A stretch of 64,000 nucleotides of DNA. Origin: Pseudoxanthomonas yeongjuensis (lineage in GTDB: Bacteria > Pseudomonadota > Gammaproteobacteria > Xanthomonadales > Xanthomonadaceae). Position numbers and translations under genes: made by a program. Positions within the stretch are counted from its first letter, which is position 1. Each line of letters starts with the position of its first letter. This document shows positions 50,005-59,150 of the stretch, piece by piece. The DNA lies in contig NZ_PDWT01000001.1 in the NCBI RefSeq assembly GCF_010093345.1, positions 124,001 to 188,000 on the forward strand. The letters run 5' to 3'. The notes under the pieces are model-generated. The model did no database searches. It had not been told where the DNA came from and worked only from the letters and a program-made list of their open reading frames with translations.

Positions 50005-50963
50005 GCGTTGAATTCTCGCCATGGCAGCAGCGCGCCTACGACCAGGCGGTCGCGGCGCTCGACACGGGAAGACTGGGGCACGGATTGCTGATCTGCGGAC
50101 CGGCGGGACTGGGCAAGCGCGCGGTGGCCGATCGCCTCGCCCAGCATGTGCTGGCGGGTGGCGATCCCGCCGCGCGAATCCGCAATGCCCAGTTGATCGC
50201 GGCCGGCACCCATCCCGACCTGCATGCGGTGTCCTTCGTCCCGACCAAGGACGGCAGCAAGCTGCGCACCGAGATCGTGATCGAACAGATGCGCGAACTT
50301 TCGCAGAAACTGTCGCTGACCCCGCAGTACGGCGCGGCCCAGGTGGCGATCGTCGATCCGGCCGATTCGATCAACCGCGCCGCCTGCAATGCCCTGCTCA
50401 AGACGCTGGAGGAGCCGGCCGCCGGCCGTTACCTGTGGCTGGTCAGCGCGCAACCCGCGCGGCTGCCCGCCACCATCCGCAGCCGGTGCCAGCGATTGGA
50501 ATTCAAGCTGCCGCCGCACGACGAGGCGCTGGCCTGGTTGCGGACCCAGGGCCATTCCGCGAAAGACGCCGACGAGGCGCTGGAAGCCGCGCGCGGCCAT
50601 CCCGGGCTTGCCGACCAGTGGCTGGGCGAAGGCGGCCTGGCCTTGCGCAAGTCGGTCGCCGGCGATCTCGACAAGCTCGAACGCGGCGAGATCGCGGTGA
50701 TCGAAACCGCGCAGCGCTGGGCCGCCGACGAGCACGCCGACCTGCGCCTGCGCCACGCCGCCGACCTGGTGCTGGCCCAGGCCGGCGATGCCGGCTTGAC
50801 CGATCCGGCGCGATTGCACAAGCTGGCGACGTGGTTCGATGCCGCCAACCGCACCCGCGACCTGCTGCGTACTACCGTTCGCGGCGATCTTGCGATGGTG
50901 GATTTGCTCTTGGCCTGGCGCGTTGGCGATCGCGTGCGGGCCGCCAAAGGAGAACCGAAATGA
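50001..50963 (+). CDS. holB: DNA polymerase III delta-prime subunit
   Basis: 320-residue clamp-loader subunit. Degenerate P-loop CGPAGLGKRAVADRLA near residue 31, zinc cysteines are lacking, SRC-like RSRCQRLEF near 163. The GTG at 50001 overlaps the tmk stop and has GGAG eight bases upstream; an ATG at 49983 is possible. Order mltG-tmk-holB-pilZ matches Pseudomonas and Xanthomonas. Its partner dnaX is at 30.5 kb. Confidence 0.93.
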   Translation: MSVEFSPWQQRAYDQAVAALDTGRLGHGLLICGPAGLGKRAVADRLAQHVLAGGDPAARIRNAQLIAAGTHPDLHAVSFVPTKDGSKLRTEIVIEQMRELSQKLSLTPQYGAAQVAIVDPADSINRAACNALLKTLEEPAAGRYLWLVSAQPARLPATIRSRCQRLEFKLPPHDEALAWLRTQGHSAKDADEALEAARGHPGLADQWLGEGGLALRKSVAGDLDKLERGEIAVIETAQRWAADEHADLRLRHAADLVLAQAGDAGLTDPARLHKLATWFDAANRTRDLLRTTVRGDLAMVDLLLAWRVGDRVRAAKGEPK

Positions 50964-51319
50964 ATGCAGTGGCAGGCGGTGGACGACAGGGCATCCTGTC
51001 GCTGGCGGTCAAGGACAAGGCGCAGCTGTACAACGCCTACATTCCGTACGTGAAGAACGGCGGTATCTTCGTGCCCACGCCCAAGCGCTATTTCCTGGGC
51101 GACGAGGTGTTCCTGCTGCTGACCTTGCCCGACTCGAGCGAACGCCTGCCGGTCGCCGGCAAGGTCATCTGGGTGACGCCAGTGGGCGCGCAAGGCGCCC
51201 GCGTCGCCGGCATCGGCGTGCAGTTCGCCGACACCAACGAAGGCGAAGCGGTGAAGAGCAAGATCGAGACGCTGCTGGCCGGCACGCTCAACGCGGAAAA
51301 ACCCACGCACACGATGTGA
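50960..51319 (+). CDS. pilZ: Type IV pilus assembly PilZ protein
   Basis: 119-residue single-domain PilZ protein. The RxxxR and D/N-x-S-x-x-G motifs that bind cyclic di-GMP are missing (NGGIFVPT stands where NxSxxG is expected), as known for Xanthomonas PilZ, which instead bridges FimX and the PilB ATPase in twitching motility. AAAGGAG precedes the ATG; coupled to holB by ATGA. Confidence 0.92.
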   Translation: MNAVAGGGRQGILSLAVKDKAQLYNAYIPYVKNGGIFVPTPKRYFLGDEVFLLLTLPDSSERLPVAGKVIWVTPVGAQGARVAGIGVQFADTNEGEAVKSKIETLLAGTLNAEKPTHTM

Positions 51320-51364
51320 TCCGCAGTGCCGGTTTCGCACTGCCGCAACCGGCCACCGATCGGC

Positions 51365-51538
51365 TTACAGCCCCTTGAACAGGTTCCCCAGCAGCAACGT
51401 CCCCAATCCTGCGCACAGGATCCAGAAGGCGTACGGCACCAGCGCCGGGATGTAGCCCAGCTTCGCGGCCACGCCGAGGCCGCCCAGCAGAAGTGAAAGG
51501 AAGAACATGCCCGCGGTCGGGGCGCTCAGATTGAACAT
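51365..51538 (-). CDS. Small two-helix membrane protein, function unknown
   Basis: 57-residue hydrophobic protein with two predicted membrane helices (about residues 9-30 and 33-52) and a short positively charged end (LFKGL). No family signature I recognise. It lies convergent with pilZ and 88 bases downstream of fadB on the same strand. The ATG at 51538 lacks a strong ribosome site; it may be a real small membrane protein of the family conserved in this order. Confidence 0.6.
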   Translation of the reverse strand: MFNLSAPTAGMFFLSLLLGGLGVAAKLGYIPALVPYAFWILCAGLGTLLLGNLFKGL

Positions 51539-51626
51539 GCGATAGGTCTTTCGATCGGATTGGGAAGGGAACGGGGCGCCGTGGTTGGCACCCTGGACAG
51601 TTTGCAGGATATCGGGTGTCGCGCGA

Positions 51627-53705
51627 TCAGGCGGTCGGGCCGCGCAATGCCGGCGAGTCCCAGCCCGGTCGCGGTGCGAAGCGATCGCCGTAGCGGCCCT
51701 GCAGGGTCTTGAGCTTCTCGACCAGCGCATCTGCGCCGGTGGCCTTGATGTATTCGATCGGGCCGCCACGGAACGGGGCGAAACCGGTACCGAAGATCAC
51801 CCCGGCATCGAGCAGATCGGAGTCGCCGACCACGCCATCGTGCAGGCAGGCGACGGCTTCGTTGAGCAGCGGCAGGATCAGGCGGTCCTCCAGGTCGGAG
51901 GGCGCCTGGTAGTCCTTGGCGACCTCGGGTTTCACCGCCTTGCTGCCTTTCTCGGTATGCACCCACTTGTACAGGCCCTGGCCGTCCTTCTTGCCGCGCT
52001 TGCCCGGTTCCGGCGGCGCCGACAGCGCGGCGGGAATGGGCAGGCCCAGGAACGGCGCCAGCTCCTTGCCCACGCCCGCGGCGACATCCAGGCCCACGGT
52101 GTCGATCAGCTCGATCGGACCCATCGGCATGCCGAACTTCACCGCCGCCTTGTCGATGACCGCCCCCGGAATGCCTTCCGCGTAAGCAGTCACCGCTTCC
52201 AGCATGTACGGGAACAGCACGCGGTTGACCAGGAAGCCCGGCGTGCCGGCGACCGGCACGGCGAGCTTGTCGATGGCCTTGCAGAACGCAGCCAGTCTTT
52301 TCTCGGTTTCCGGCGCCATCGCGTCGTGGCGGATGATTTCGACCAGCGGCATCTGCGCGACCGGATTGAAATAGTGCAGGCCGGCGAATTGCGCCGGGCG
52401 CTGGATGTGTTCGCGCAGTTCGGTCAGCGGGATCGACGAGGTGTTGGTGGTCAGCAGCGCATCGGGCTTCAACCGCGGCTCGAGCGACTGGTACAGGTCG
52501 CGCTTGGCTTCCGGGTTTTCGATGATGGCTTCGATGACCAGGTCGGCGCTGGCTACGCCTTCGCCGGCGAGATCGCCCTTGAGGCGCGCGGCCACGGCCA
52601 GGCGCTTGCTTTCGTCCTTCACTTTCCTGGCGAACAGTTCCTGCGCGCGGGCGATGGCCGGATCGATGAAGCGCTGCTCGCGATCCTGCAGGGTGACCTC
52701 GAAGCCCTTGTAGGCCGACCACGCGGCGATATCGCCGCCCATCACTCCGGCACCGACCACGTGCACGTGCTTGATCCCGTGATCCTTCCCACCCTGACTC
52801 TTGAGGCGTTCCTGCAGGAAGAAGATCCGGACCAGGTTGCGTGCCGTGGGTGTGCTGGCCAGCTTGACCACGGCGCGGCGCTCGGCGTCCAGGCGCGCCT
52901 GGATATTGCCGCCACCGGATTTCTGCCAGGTGTTGATGAGCGCATAAGGAGCGGGGTAGTGCTCCTTGCGCGCCTTGCGTGCGACCTGCTTGGTCATTTG
53001 CGGCGCGAGGATCTGGCGTGCGATCCAGGTGTTGCTGATCCAGCCGAGGAAGCGCTGCCTGAACGGACGTACGGTGCCTTTCTGCGCCATCGCCACCGCG
53101 GCATCCAGCAGCAGGGCCGGTTCCACCACCTTGTCGACCAGGCCGATGCCACGGGCCGCGGACGCGGACAGCGTGCGCCCGGTGAGCATCATGTCCATCG
53201 CCGCGGGTGCGCCGACCAATCGCGGCAGGCGTGCGCTGCCGCCCCAACCCGGGAAGATGCCCAGCAGCACTTCCGGCAGGCCGATGCGGGTGGAGCCGTC
53301 GTTCGATGCCACCCGATAGCGGCAGGCCAGCGAAATCTCGGTGCCACCGCCCATGCAGTGGCCGTGGATCGCGGATACTGTAGGGCAGGGCAGTTCGGCC
53401 AGCTTCTGGAACACGGCCTGGCCGCGGCGGATCGCGTCGTTGACCACGCCCTTGCGGTCGAATTCCTGGAATTCCTTCAGGTCGGCGCCGGCGATGAAGC
53501 CCGCTGCCTTGGCCGAACGGATCACCACGCCCTTGGGCGGATCGATGGCGATGCGTTCGATCAGGTCGCCCAGCTCGATCAGCACATCCTGCGACAGCGC
53601 ATTGACCGGCGCGCCCTGGCGATCGAGGCTGAGCACCACGATCCCGTCCACGCGCGACTCGGTCTGCCAATGACTGAATCGGAGCCCATCGAAGCTTGCT
53701 GCCAT
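51627..53705 (-). CDS. fadB: FadB/FadJ-like bifunctional enoyl-CoA hydratase/3-hydroxyacyl-CoA dehydrogenase
   Basis: 692-residue beta-oxidation enzyme. N-terminal crotonase domain with GADLKEF near residue 75 and GHCMGGGTEISLACRYR near 113 (oxyanion hole and catalytic Glu region); C-terminal NAD domain with VVGAGVMGGDIAAWSA near 312 and the dehydrogenase motif HYFNPVAQMPLVEII near 435; GFAPFRGGP near 655. It lacks a fadA thiolase partner in the window. Upstream region holds three AAATCCCC motifs. Confidence 0.92.
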   Translation of the reverse strand: MAASFDGLRFSHWQTESRVDGIVVLSLDRQGAPVNALSQDVLIELGDLIERIAIDPPKGVVIRSAKAAGFIAGADLKEFQEFDRKGVVNDAIRRGQAVFQKLAELPCPTVSAIHGHCMGGGTEISLACRYRVASNDGSTRIGLPEVLLGIFPGWGGSARLPRLVGAPAAMDMMLTGRTLSASAARGIGLVDKVVEPALLLDAAVAMAQKGTVRPFRQRFLGWISNTWIARQILAPQMTKQVARKARKEHYPAPYALINTWQKSGGGNIQARLDAERRAVVKLASTPTARNLVRIFFLQERLKSQGGKDHGIKHVHVVGAGVMGGDIAAWSAYKGFEVTLQDREQRFIDPAIARAQELFARKVKDESKRLAVAARLKGDLAGEGVASADLVIEAIIENPEAKRDLYQSLEPRLKPDALLTTNTSSIPLTELREHIQRPAQFAGLHYFNPVAQMPLVEIIRHDAMAPETEKRLAAFCKAIDKLAVPVAGTPGFLVNRVLFPYMLEAVTAYAEGIPGAVIDKAAVKFGMPMGPIELIDTVGLDVAAGVGKELAPFLGLPIPAALSAPPEPGKRGKKDGQGLYKWVHTEKGSKAVKPEVAKDYQAPSDLEDRLILPLLNEAVACLHDGVVGDSDLLDAGVIFGTGFAPFRGGPIEYIKATGADALVEKLKTLQGRYGDRFAPRPGWDSPALRGPTA

Positions 53706-53769
53706 GATCAAACCATCCGTTCGCGTATGGGTAAGGCGACTATCATCCCGAGGTTGTTTAACCCACGTC

Positions 53770-53851
53770 AAATCCCCACTGATTCAAAGGGACATGACCG
53801 GTGGCATGGGCATGGGCCTGTTTCCCTGGTAAATCCCCGGGTTAAATCCCC
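53770..53851. repeat. Three AAATCCCC motifs in the fadB-rpoE divergent region
   Basis: AAATCCCC occurs at 53770-53777, 53831-53838 and 53844-53851; the last two are in a 13-bp near-tandem (TAAATCCCCGGGT). Possible regulator binding sites for fadB or rpoE; no known factor is assigned. Confidence 0.55.
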
Positions 53852-53879
53852 GACATGGAAGCCGTTCAGGCGTGCTTCT

Positions 53880-53906
53880 GAACTTTTTCCCGCGATGGCG
53901 GTCACA
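53880..53906 (+). promoter_or_regulatory. Candidate sigma-E autoregulatory promoter of rpoE
   Basis: GAACTT (53880-53885), 15-bp spacer, GTCACA (53901-53906). It resembles the extracytoplasmic sigma-E consensus (GGAACTT, 15-16 bp, GTCTAA), and rpoE genes are usually self-activated. Confidence 0.42.
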
Positions 53907-53947
53907 GTGCTCGGTCATCAGCCGAGCCGACAGGAGTGCGGCCCGGC

Positions 53948-54592
53948 ATGGCCGATGTGGATACACAAACCGATAAGGAAAGCACTCCACCCCAGGAGTT
54001 GGACCTCGAACTGGTCAGGCGTGTCCAGCGTGGCGACAGTGCGGCATTCGATCTGCTGGTGCGCAAGTACCAGCACCGGATAATCGCCCTGATCGGACGC
54101 TACATCCATGACTGGAGCGAATGCCAGGACGTCGCCCAGGACACCTTCATGCGCGCCTATCGCGCTATCGGGAATTTCCGCGGCGATGCCCAGTTCTATA
54201 CGTGGTTGCACCGGATCGCAGTGAATACAGCCAAGAACCATCTCGTCGCCCACAACCGCCGCCCGCCGACCGATGACGTCGACGCCAGCGATGCCGAGCA
54301 ATACGACACCGGCAGCCGCCTGCGCGATACCGATACGCCGGAACGCGAGCTGATGCGCCAGGAACTGGAGCGCACGGTGATGAAGGCGGTGGATGCGTTG
54401 CCGGAAGAACTGCGGACCGCGATCACCTTGCGCGAGGTCGAAGGCATGAGTTACGAGGAAATCGCGAAGAAGATGGATTGCCCGATCGGCACGGTGCGTT
54501 CGCGCATCTTCCGCGCCCGCGAAGCCATCGACATCGAATTGCGACCCCTGGTCGATACCCAGAGCGCCACCCGGGAGCGAGCCCGCACATGA
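53948..54592 (+). CDS. rpoE: RNA polymerase sigma factor RpoE (ECF)
   Basis: 214-residue ECF sigma factor for envelope stress. Region 2 with DLLVRKYQHRI and AQDTFMRAYRAIGNFRGDAQFYTWLHRIAVNTAKNHL near 50-95; region 4 with LPEELRTAITLREVEGMSYEEIAKKMDCPIGTVRSRIFRAREAI near 150-195. Three-gene operon with an anti-sigma and a protease, as in Xanthomonas. ATG at 53948; AGGAG is 13 bases upstream. Confidence 0.96.
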   Translation: MADVDTQTDKESTPPQELDLELVRRVQRGDSAAFDLLVRKYQHRIIALIGRYIHDWSECQDVAQDTFMRAYRAIGNFRGDAQFYTWLHRIAVNTAKNHLVAHNRRPPTDDVDASDAEQYDTGSRLRDTDTPERELMRQELERTVMKAVDALPEELRTAITLREVEGMSYEEIAKKMDCPIGTVRSRIFRAREAIDIELRPLVDTQSATRERART

Positions 54593-55467
54593 CTACCGAC
54601 AAGATCGACAACCATTATTTCCAGCAACTGTCCGCGCTGGTGGACGGCGATCTGGCCCCCGACCAGGCGCGCTTCCTGCTGCGGCGGATGGAACACGACA
54701 CCGAGCTGAGCGGCTGCCTGGAGCGTTGGCAACTCTGCGGCGATGTATTGTGCGGCCAGGCCCGGGCGCCGGCGCCGGCGGGTTTCGCCGACGGCATTGC
54801 CGCCGCCATTGCGGCCGAAGCCGCACCGCCGGCCGCTGGAGCGGCATCCGCGCGCAATCGCGGCAACCTGGCCAAGTGGGGCGGCGGCGCATTGGCGGCT
54901 TCCGTCGCCGCCATCGCCTTGTTCGTGGTGCGCCAGCAGGTTCCCGAGGAAGCCCCCGTCCAGGCGACGCCCACGATGGCCAGCCGGGCGCCCGCCAGCA
55001 ACAACGAGGCAGGCTCCAACCGGGCAGGCTCCGGCATCCAGGGCGAGGGCGCCGCCGCCGTGACCGCGGCCAGTGTCGCCGTGGCCAGCATTCCGCGCCG
55101 GCAGAACGATGCGCGACGCAGTGCGACCCGCAACCAGCAAGCGGCACGCAAAGCGGCGATCGTACGGACCGTTCCCGATCGCGCGGTGGCCGCCGCCGCC
55201 GCGCCACCCGCTATCCGTGCGGTCGCCAGTCCGGCCATCGCCACTGCGCCGGCAGCGGGCGCAGTGCATGATCCGTTCTCGAACGTGCAGATCAATACAC
55301 CCGCTGCCCGGCCGTGGCCGCGTGCGGTGCTGCCGCAGTATTCGGGCAGCGGCGCCTTCAATGCCGGCTACTCGACCGACCGTGCGGCGCAGACTTTCTA
55401 TCCGTTCGAGCCGCGCCTGCCGGAAGAGCCGCCGGTGATACCGCCATCGTCCGCACCGCGCGACTGA
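54589..55467 (+). CDS. rseA: RseA-like anti-sigma-E factor
   Basis: 292-residue membrane anti-sigma factor. N-terminal cytoplasmic domain LSALVDGDLAPDQARFLLRRMEHDTELSGCLERWQL (residues 14-50) is the RseA fold; one membrane helix near 97-115; a long Ala/Pro-rich periplasmic part. Longer than E. coli RseA (216) because of low-complexity sequence. Coupled to rpoE by ATGA; no rseB follows. Confidence 0.88.
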   Translation: MTTDKIDNHYFQQLSALVDGDLAPDQARFLLRRMEHDTELSGCLERWQLCGDVLCGQARAPAPAGFADGIAAAIAAEAAPPAAGAASARNRGNLAKWGGGALAASVAAIALFVVRQQVPEEAPVQATPTMASRAPASNNEAGSNRAGSGIQGEGAAAVTAASVAVASIPRRQNDARRSATRNQQAARKAAIVRTVPDRAVAAAAAPPAIRAVASPAIATAPAAGAVHDPFSNVQINTPAARPWPRAVLPQYSGSGAFNAGYSTDRAAQTFYPFEPRLPEEPPVIPPSSAPRD

Positions 55468-55549
55468 TCCGGACGATGCCGTTCGGCTGCATCCTGCGGA
55501 ATCCTGCAACCCCAATCCCTGGCCCAAACCAACTCGAGGCATGCGTTCG

Positions 55550-57103
55550 ATGACTCCCAGTGTCCGCAATAGTCTGTTCGGTCTCCTGATCCTCACTTCC
55601 CCGTTGGCCGCCTGTGCGCAACAGGCGGGCAGCACGCCGCAGGCTTCGGCGCCGGCCGTTGCTGGTTCCATTGCCCAAAGCAGTGCGCCGCAGATCGTCA
55701 CCGGGTTGCCGGATTTCACCCGGCTGGTCGAGCAGGTAGGGCCTGGCGTGGTGAATATCGAAGCCAAGGTCGGGACCAAGCAGGTCGCACGTGGGCAGGA
55801 CGCCGATAGCGACGCGCTGCCGGGCAGCGACGACATGCCCGAATTCTTCCGCCGTTTCTTCGGCCCCGATTTCCAGATGCCGGGGCCGCAGCAGGGCCCG
55901 CGTGGACCGCAGCGTCGCGGTACTTCCATGGGCAGCGGCTTCATCATTTCGCCCGATGGCTATGTGCTGACCAACCACCATGTCGTCGACGGCGCCGATG
56001 AAGTCACGGTCAAGCTCTCGGACCGGCGCGAACTGACGGCCAAGGTCATCGGCAGCGACCAGCAATACGACGTGGCGCTTTTGAAGATCGAAGCCAAGAA
56101 CCTGCCTTCAATACGCCTGGGCGATTCCAACTCGCTCAAGCCCGGCCAGTGGGTGGTTGCGATCGGTTCTCCGTTCGGCCTGGACCATTCGGTCACCGCC
56201 GGTATCGTCAGTGCGACCGGTCGCAGCAATCCGTATGCGGACCAGCGCTACGTTCCCTTCATCCAGACCGACGTGGCCATCAACCAGGGCAACTCGGGCG
56301 GACCCCTGCTCAACACCAGCGGCGAAGTGGTCGGCATCAATTCGCAGATCTTCTCCGCCTCCGGCGGCTACATGGGCATCAGCTTCGCGATCCCGATCGA
56401 CCTGGCGATGAGCGCGGTGGAGCAGCTGAAGAAGACCGGCAAGGTCAGTCGCGGCCAGCTGGGCGTGCAGGTGGGCGCCGTGACCACGGATTCGGCCAAA
56501 GGCTTCGGTCTGCCTGATACGCGGGGCGCATTGATCAACGATGTGCTTGCCGGCAGCGCCGCGGAAAAGGCGGGGCTGGAAGCGGGCGATGTGATCCGTG
56601 CGGTCAACGGCACCGAGATCGCCACTTCCAGCGACCTGCCGCCGCGAATCGGCGCCATGGCGCCGGGCACCAAGGTGACCCTGGGCATCCTGCGTGACGG
56701 CAAACCGCGCGATGTGACGGTGACCCTCTCGACCCTGGAAGAAGATGCGGGCACGGTCGCCAGCGCGGCTGCGCAGAGCGAGGATTCGCCGGCAACCCCG
56801 GGGCGTGCCGAATCGGCCTTGCTGGGCATCTCCGTGGCCGACCTGGATGCCGCCACCCGCAAACAGCTGGGGTTGAAGTCCGGTGAAGGCGTGCGTATCA
56901 CCCGCGTTTACGGCGAATCCGCCAGCGAAGCGCTGCGGCCGGGCATCGTGATCCTGCAGGTCGGCCGCAAGCCGGTGGGCAGCGTCGCCGAATTCAACCA
57001 GGAGCTGCGCGGGGTCAAGTCCGGCCAGGTGGTGATGCTGCTGGTCCGCAGCCCGCGCGGTGGTTCGGCCTTCGTGGCGGTCACGGCCGGGGATGGCAAC
57101 TGA
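55550..57103 (+). CDS. mucD: MucD/DegP-type Do family serine protease
   Basis: 517-residue periplasmic HtrA protease with two PDZ domains. Catalytic triad: His in LTNHHVVDG, Asp in YDVALLKI, Ser in QGNSGGPLLN. PDZ1 about 300-390, PDZ2 about 420-510. The N-terminus ends in a possible lipobox (PLAAC) that also allows ordinary signal cleavage (ACA-QQ). The ATG at 55550 has GAGG ten bases upstream; an ATG at 55541 has it only one base away. Third gene of the rpoE operon; removes misfolded envelope proteins. Confidence 0.92.
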   Translation: MTPSVRNSLFGLLILTSPLAACAQQAGSTPQASAPAVAGSIAQSSAPQIVTGLPDFTRLVEQVGPGVVNIEAKVGTKQVARGQDADSDALPGSDDMPEFFRRFFGPDFQMPGPQQGPRGPQRRGTSMGSGFIISPDGYVLTNHHVVDGADEVTVKLSDRRELTAKVIGSDQQYDVALLKIEAKNLPSIRLGDSNSLKPGQWVVAIGSPFGLDHSVTAGIVSATGRSNPYADQRYVPFIQTDVAINQGNSGGPLLNTSGEVVGINSQIFSASGGYMGISFAIPIDLAMSAVEQLKKTGKVSRGQLGVQVGAVTTDSAKGFGLPDTRGALINDVLAGSAAEKAGLEAGDVIRAVNGTEIATSSDLPPRIGAMAPGTKVTLGILRDGKPRDVTVTLSTLEEDAGTVASAAAQSEDSPATPGRAESALLGISVADLDAATRKQLGLKSGEGVRITRVYGESASEALRPGIVILQVGRKPVGSVAEFNQELRGVKSGQVVMLLVRSPRGGSAFVAVTAGDGN

Positions 57104-57268
57104 TTCCACGGGAATCCGCTCCCGCGCCATAGGCACTGAAAGGCCGACCTGCGCCAGACGCAGGTCGGCCAGTCCCCGGGGCGGCCGTGCGATAATGCGC
57201 CGTTATTCTTCCTGACGGCCCTTGCGGCCGCCCCCATGCAGCCCAAGTCCAGCCCGCCCCCTGCGTCC

Positions 57269-59062
57269 ATGCGGAATATCCGCAACTTCTCCATCATTGC
57301 CCATGTCGACCATGGCAAGTCCACCTTGGCCGATCGCATCATCCAGCTTTGCGGCGGCCTCCAGGCCCGCGAGATGGAAGCGCAGGTGCTCGACTCCAAC
57401 CCGATCGAGCGCGAACGCGGGATCACCATCAAGGCCCAGTCGGTGTCGCTGCCGTACACGGCCAAGGACGGGCAGGTCTATCAGCTGAACTTCATCGATA
57501 CCCCCGGCCACGTCGACTTCAGCTACGAAGTCTCGCGTTCGCTGGCGGCCTGCGAAGGCGCGCTGCTGGTGGTCGACGCGGCCCAGGGCGTGGAAGCCCA
57601 GTCGGTCGCCAACTGCTACACAGCGGTGGAGCAGGGCCTGGAAGTGGTGCCGGTGATCAACAAGATCGACCTGCCCACCGCCGACATCGAAAAGGTCAAG
57701 GCCGAGATCGAGGCGGTGATCGGCATCGACGCCGAGAACGCGGTGGCGATCAGCGCCAAGACCGGGCTCAACGTCGTCGACGTGCTGGAAGCCATCGTCG
57801 AGCGCATCCCGCCACCGCAGCCGCGCGACACCGACAAGCTGCAGGCGCTGATCATCGACTCGTGGTTCGACAATTATCTGGGCGTGGTCTCGCTGGTGCG
57901 GGTCATGCAGGGCGAGATCGTGCCCGGCACCAAGATGCTGGTCATGTCCACCGGCCGCACCCACCTGATCGACAAGGTCGGCGTGTTCACCCCCAAGCGC
58001 AAGGAGACCAAGAAGCTCGGCGCCGGCGAAGTGGGCTGGATCAACGCCTCGATCAAGGACGTGCACGGCGCACCGGTCGGCGACACCCTGACCCTGGCCA
58101 GCGATCCGGCCGCCAAGCCGCTGCCGGGATTCCAGGAAATGCAGCCGCGCGTGTTCGCCGGCCTGTTCCCGGTCGATGCCGACGACTATCCGGACCTGCG
58201 CGAGGCGCTGGAGAAGCTGCGCCTCAACGATGCCGCGCTGCGCTTCGAACCGGAAAGCTCCGAGGCCATGGGTTTCGGCTTCCGTTGCGGCTTCCTCGGC
58301 ATGTTGCACATGGAGATCGTGCAGGAGCGCCTGGAGCGCGAGTACGACCTCAACCTGATCACCACCGCGCCCACCGTGGTCTACGAAGTGCTGAAGACCG
58401 ACGGCAGCATCCTGACCCTGGACAACCCGTCCAAGCTGCCGCAGACCAACCTGATCGACGAGATCCGCGAGCCCATCATCCGCGCCAATATCCTGACCCC
58501 GCCGGATTACGTGGGCAACGTGATCACCCTGTGCGAAGAGAAGCGCGGTCGCCAGATCAGCATCAATTACCTGGGTTCGCAGGTGCAGATCAGCTATGAG
58601 CTGCCGATGGCCGAAGTGGTGCTGGATTTCTTCGACCGGCTGAAGTCGGTGTCGCGCGGTTATGCCTCGCTGGACTACCACTTCCTGCGCTTCGAAGCCG
58701 GCCCGTTCGTACGCGTGGACACCTTGATCAACGGCGACAAGGTCGATGCGCTGTCGCTGATCGTGCATCGCCAATATGCCGATCGCCGCGGCCGCGAGCT
58801 GACCGAGAAGATGCGCGAACTGATCCCGCGGCAGATGTTCGACGTGGCCATCCAGGCCGCCGTCGGCGCCCAAGTCATCGCCCGCAGCACGGTCAAGGCG
58901 ATGCGCAAGAACGTGCTGGCCAAATGTTATGGTGGCGACATCAGCCGCAAGAAGAAGCTTCTGGAAAAGCAGAAGGAAGGCAAGAAGCGCATGAAGCAGG
59001 TGGGCAGCGTGGAGATCCCGCAGGAAGCGTTCCTGGCGGTGCTGCAGATGGACAACAAGTAA
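57269..59062 (+). CDS. lepA: Elongation factor 4 (LepA), ribosome-associated GTPase
   Basis: 597-residue translational GTPase that can back-translocate the ribosome and aids 30S biogenesis. G1 AHVDHGKST near residue 10, G2 [11 protein letters not shown]3 DTPGHVDF, G4 NKIDLP, and the LepA-specific C-terminal domain ([18 protein letters not shown]). The ATG at 57269 matches the family N-terminus [12 protein letters not shown]; an ATG at 57236 adds 11 residues. lepA-lepB order is conserved. Confidence 0.96.
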   Translation: MRNIRNFSIIAHVDHGKSTLADRIIQLCGGLQAREMEAQVLDSNPIERERGITIKAQSVSLPYTAKDGQVYQLNFIDTPGHVDFSYEVSRSLAACEGALLVVDAAQGVEAQSVANCYTAVEQGLEVVPVINKIDLPTADIEKVKAEIEAVIGIDAENAVAISAKTGLNVVDVLEAIVERIPPPQPRDTDKLQALIIDSWFDNYLGVVSLVRVMQGEIVPGTKMLVMSTGRTHLIDKVGVFTPKRKETKKLGAGEVGWINASIKDVHGAPVGDTLTLASDPAAKPLPGFQEMQPRVFAGLFPVDADDYPDLREALEKLRLNDAALRFEPESSEAMGFGFRCGFLGMLHMEIVQERLEREYDLNLITTAPTVVYEVLKTDGSILTLDNPSKLPQTNLIDEIREPIIRANILTPPDYVGNVITLCEEKRGRQISINYLGSQVQISYELPMAEVVLDFFDRLKSVSRGYASLDYHFLRFEAGPFVRVDTLINGDKVDALSLIVHRQYADRRGRELTEKMRELIPRQMFDVAIQAAVGAQVIARSTVKAMRKNVLAKCYGGDISRKKKLLEKQKEGKKRMKQVGSVEIPQEAFLAVLQMDNK

Positions 59063-59067
59063 CGACG

Positions 59068-59140
59068 GCGAAGGGTAAATAGTAAAGGGTAAAGAGAAGC
59101 GCTTTCTTCACCCATCACCCTTTAGCTATTCACCGCTCTC
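59068..59140. repeat. Imperfect inverted repeat between lepA and lepB
   Basis: GAAGGGTAAATAGTAAAGGGTAAAGAG... on the left and TTCACCCATCACCCTTTAGCTATTCACC on the right can fold into a long imperfect stem around AGCGCT. AT-richer than the surrounding genes; looks like a degenerate mobile repeat. Confidence 0.6.
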
Positions 59141-59150
59141 AAGGAATTTT

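Noticed and set aside
51585-54083. An 832-codon open frame on the plus strand across fadB
   Set aside because: It is antisense to a clear beta-oxidation enzyme and runs into rpoE; composition is His/Arg/Gln-rich with no recognisable domain.
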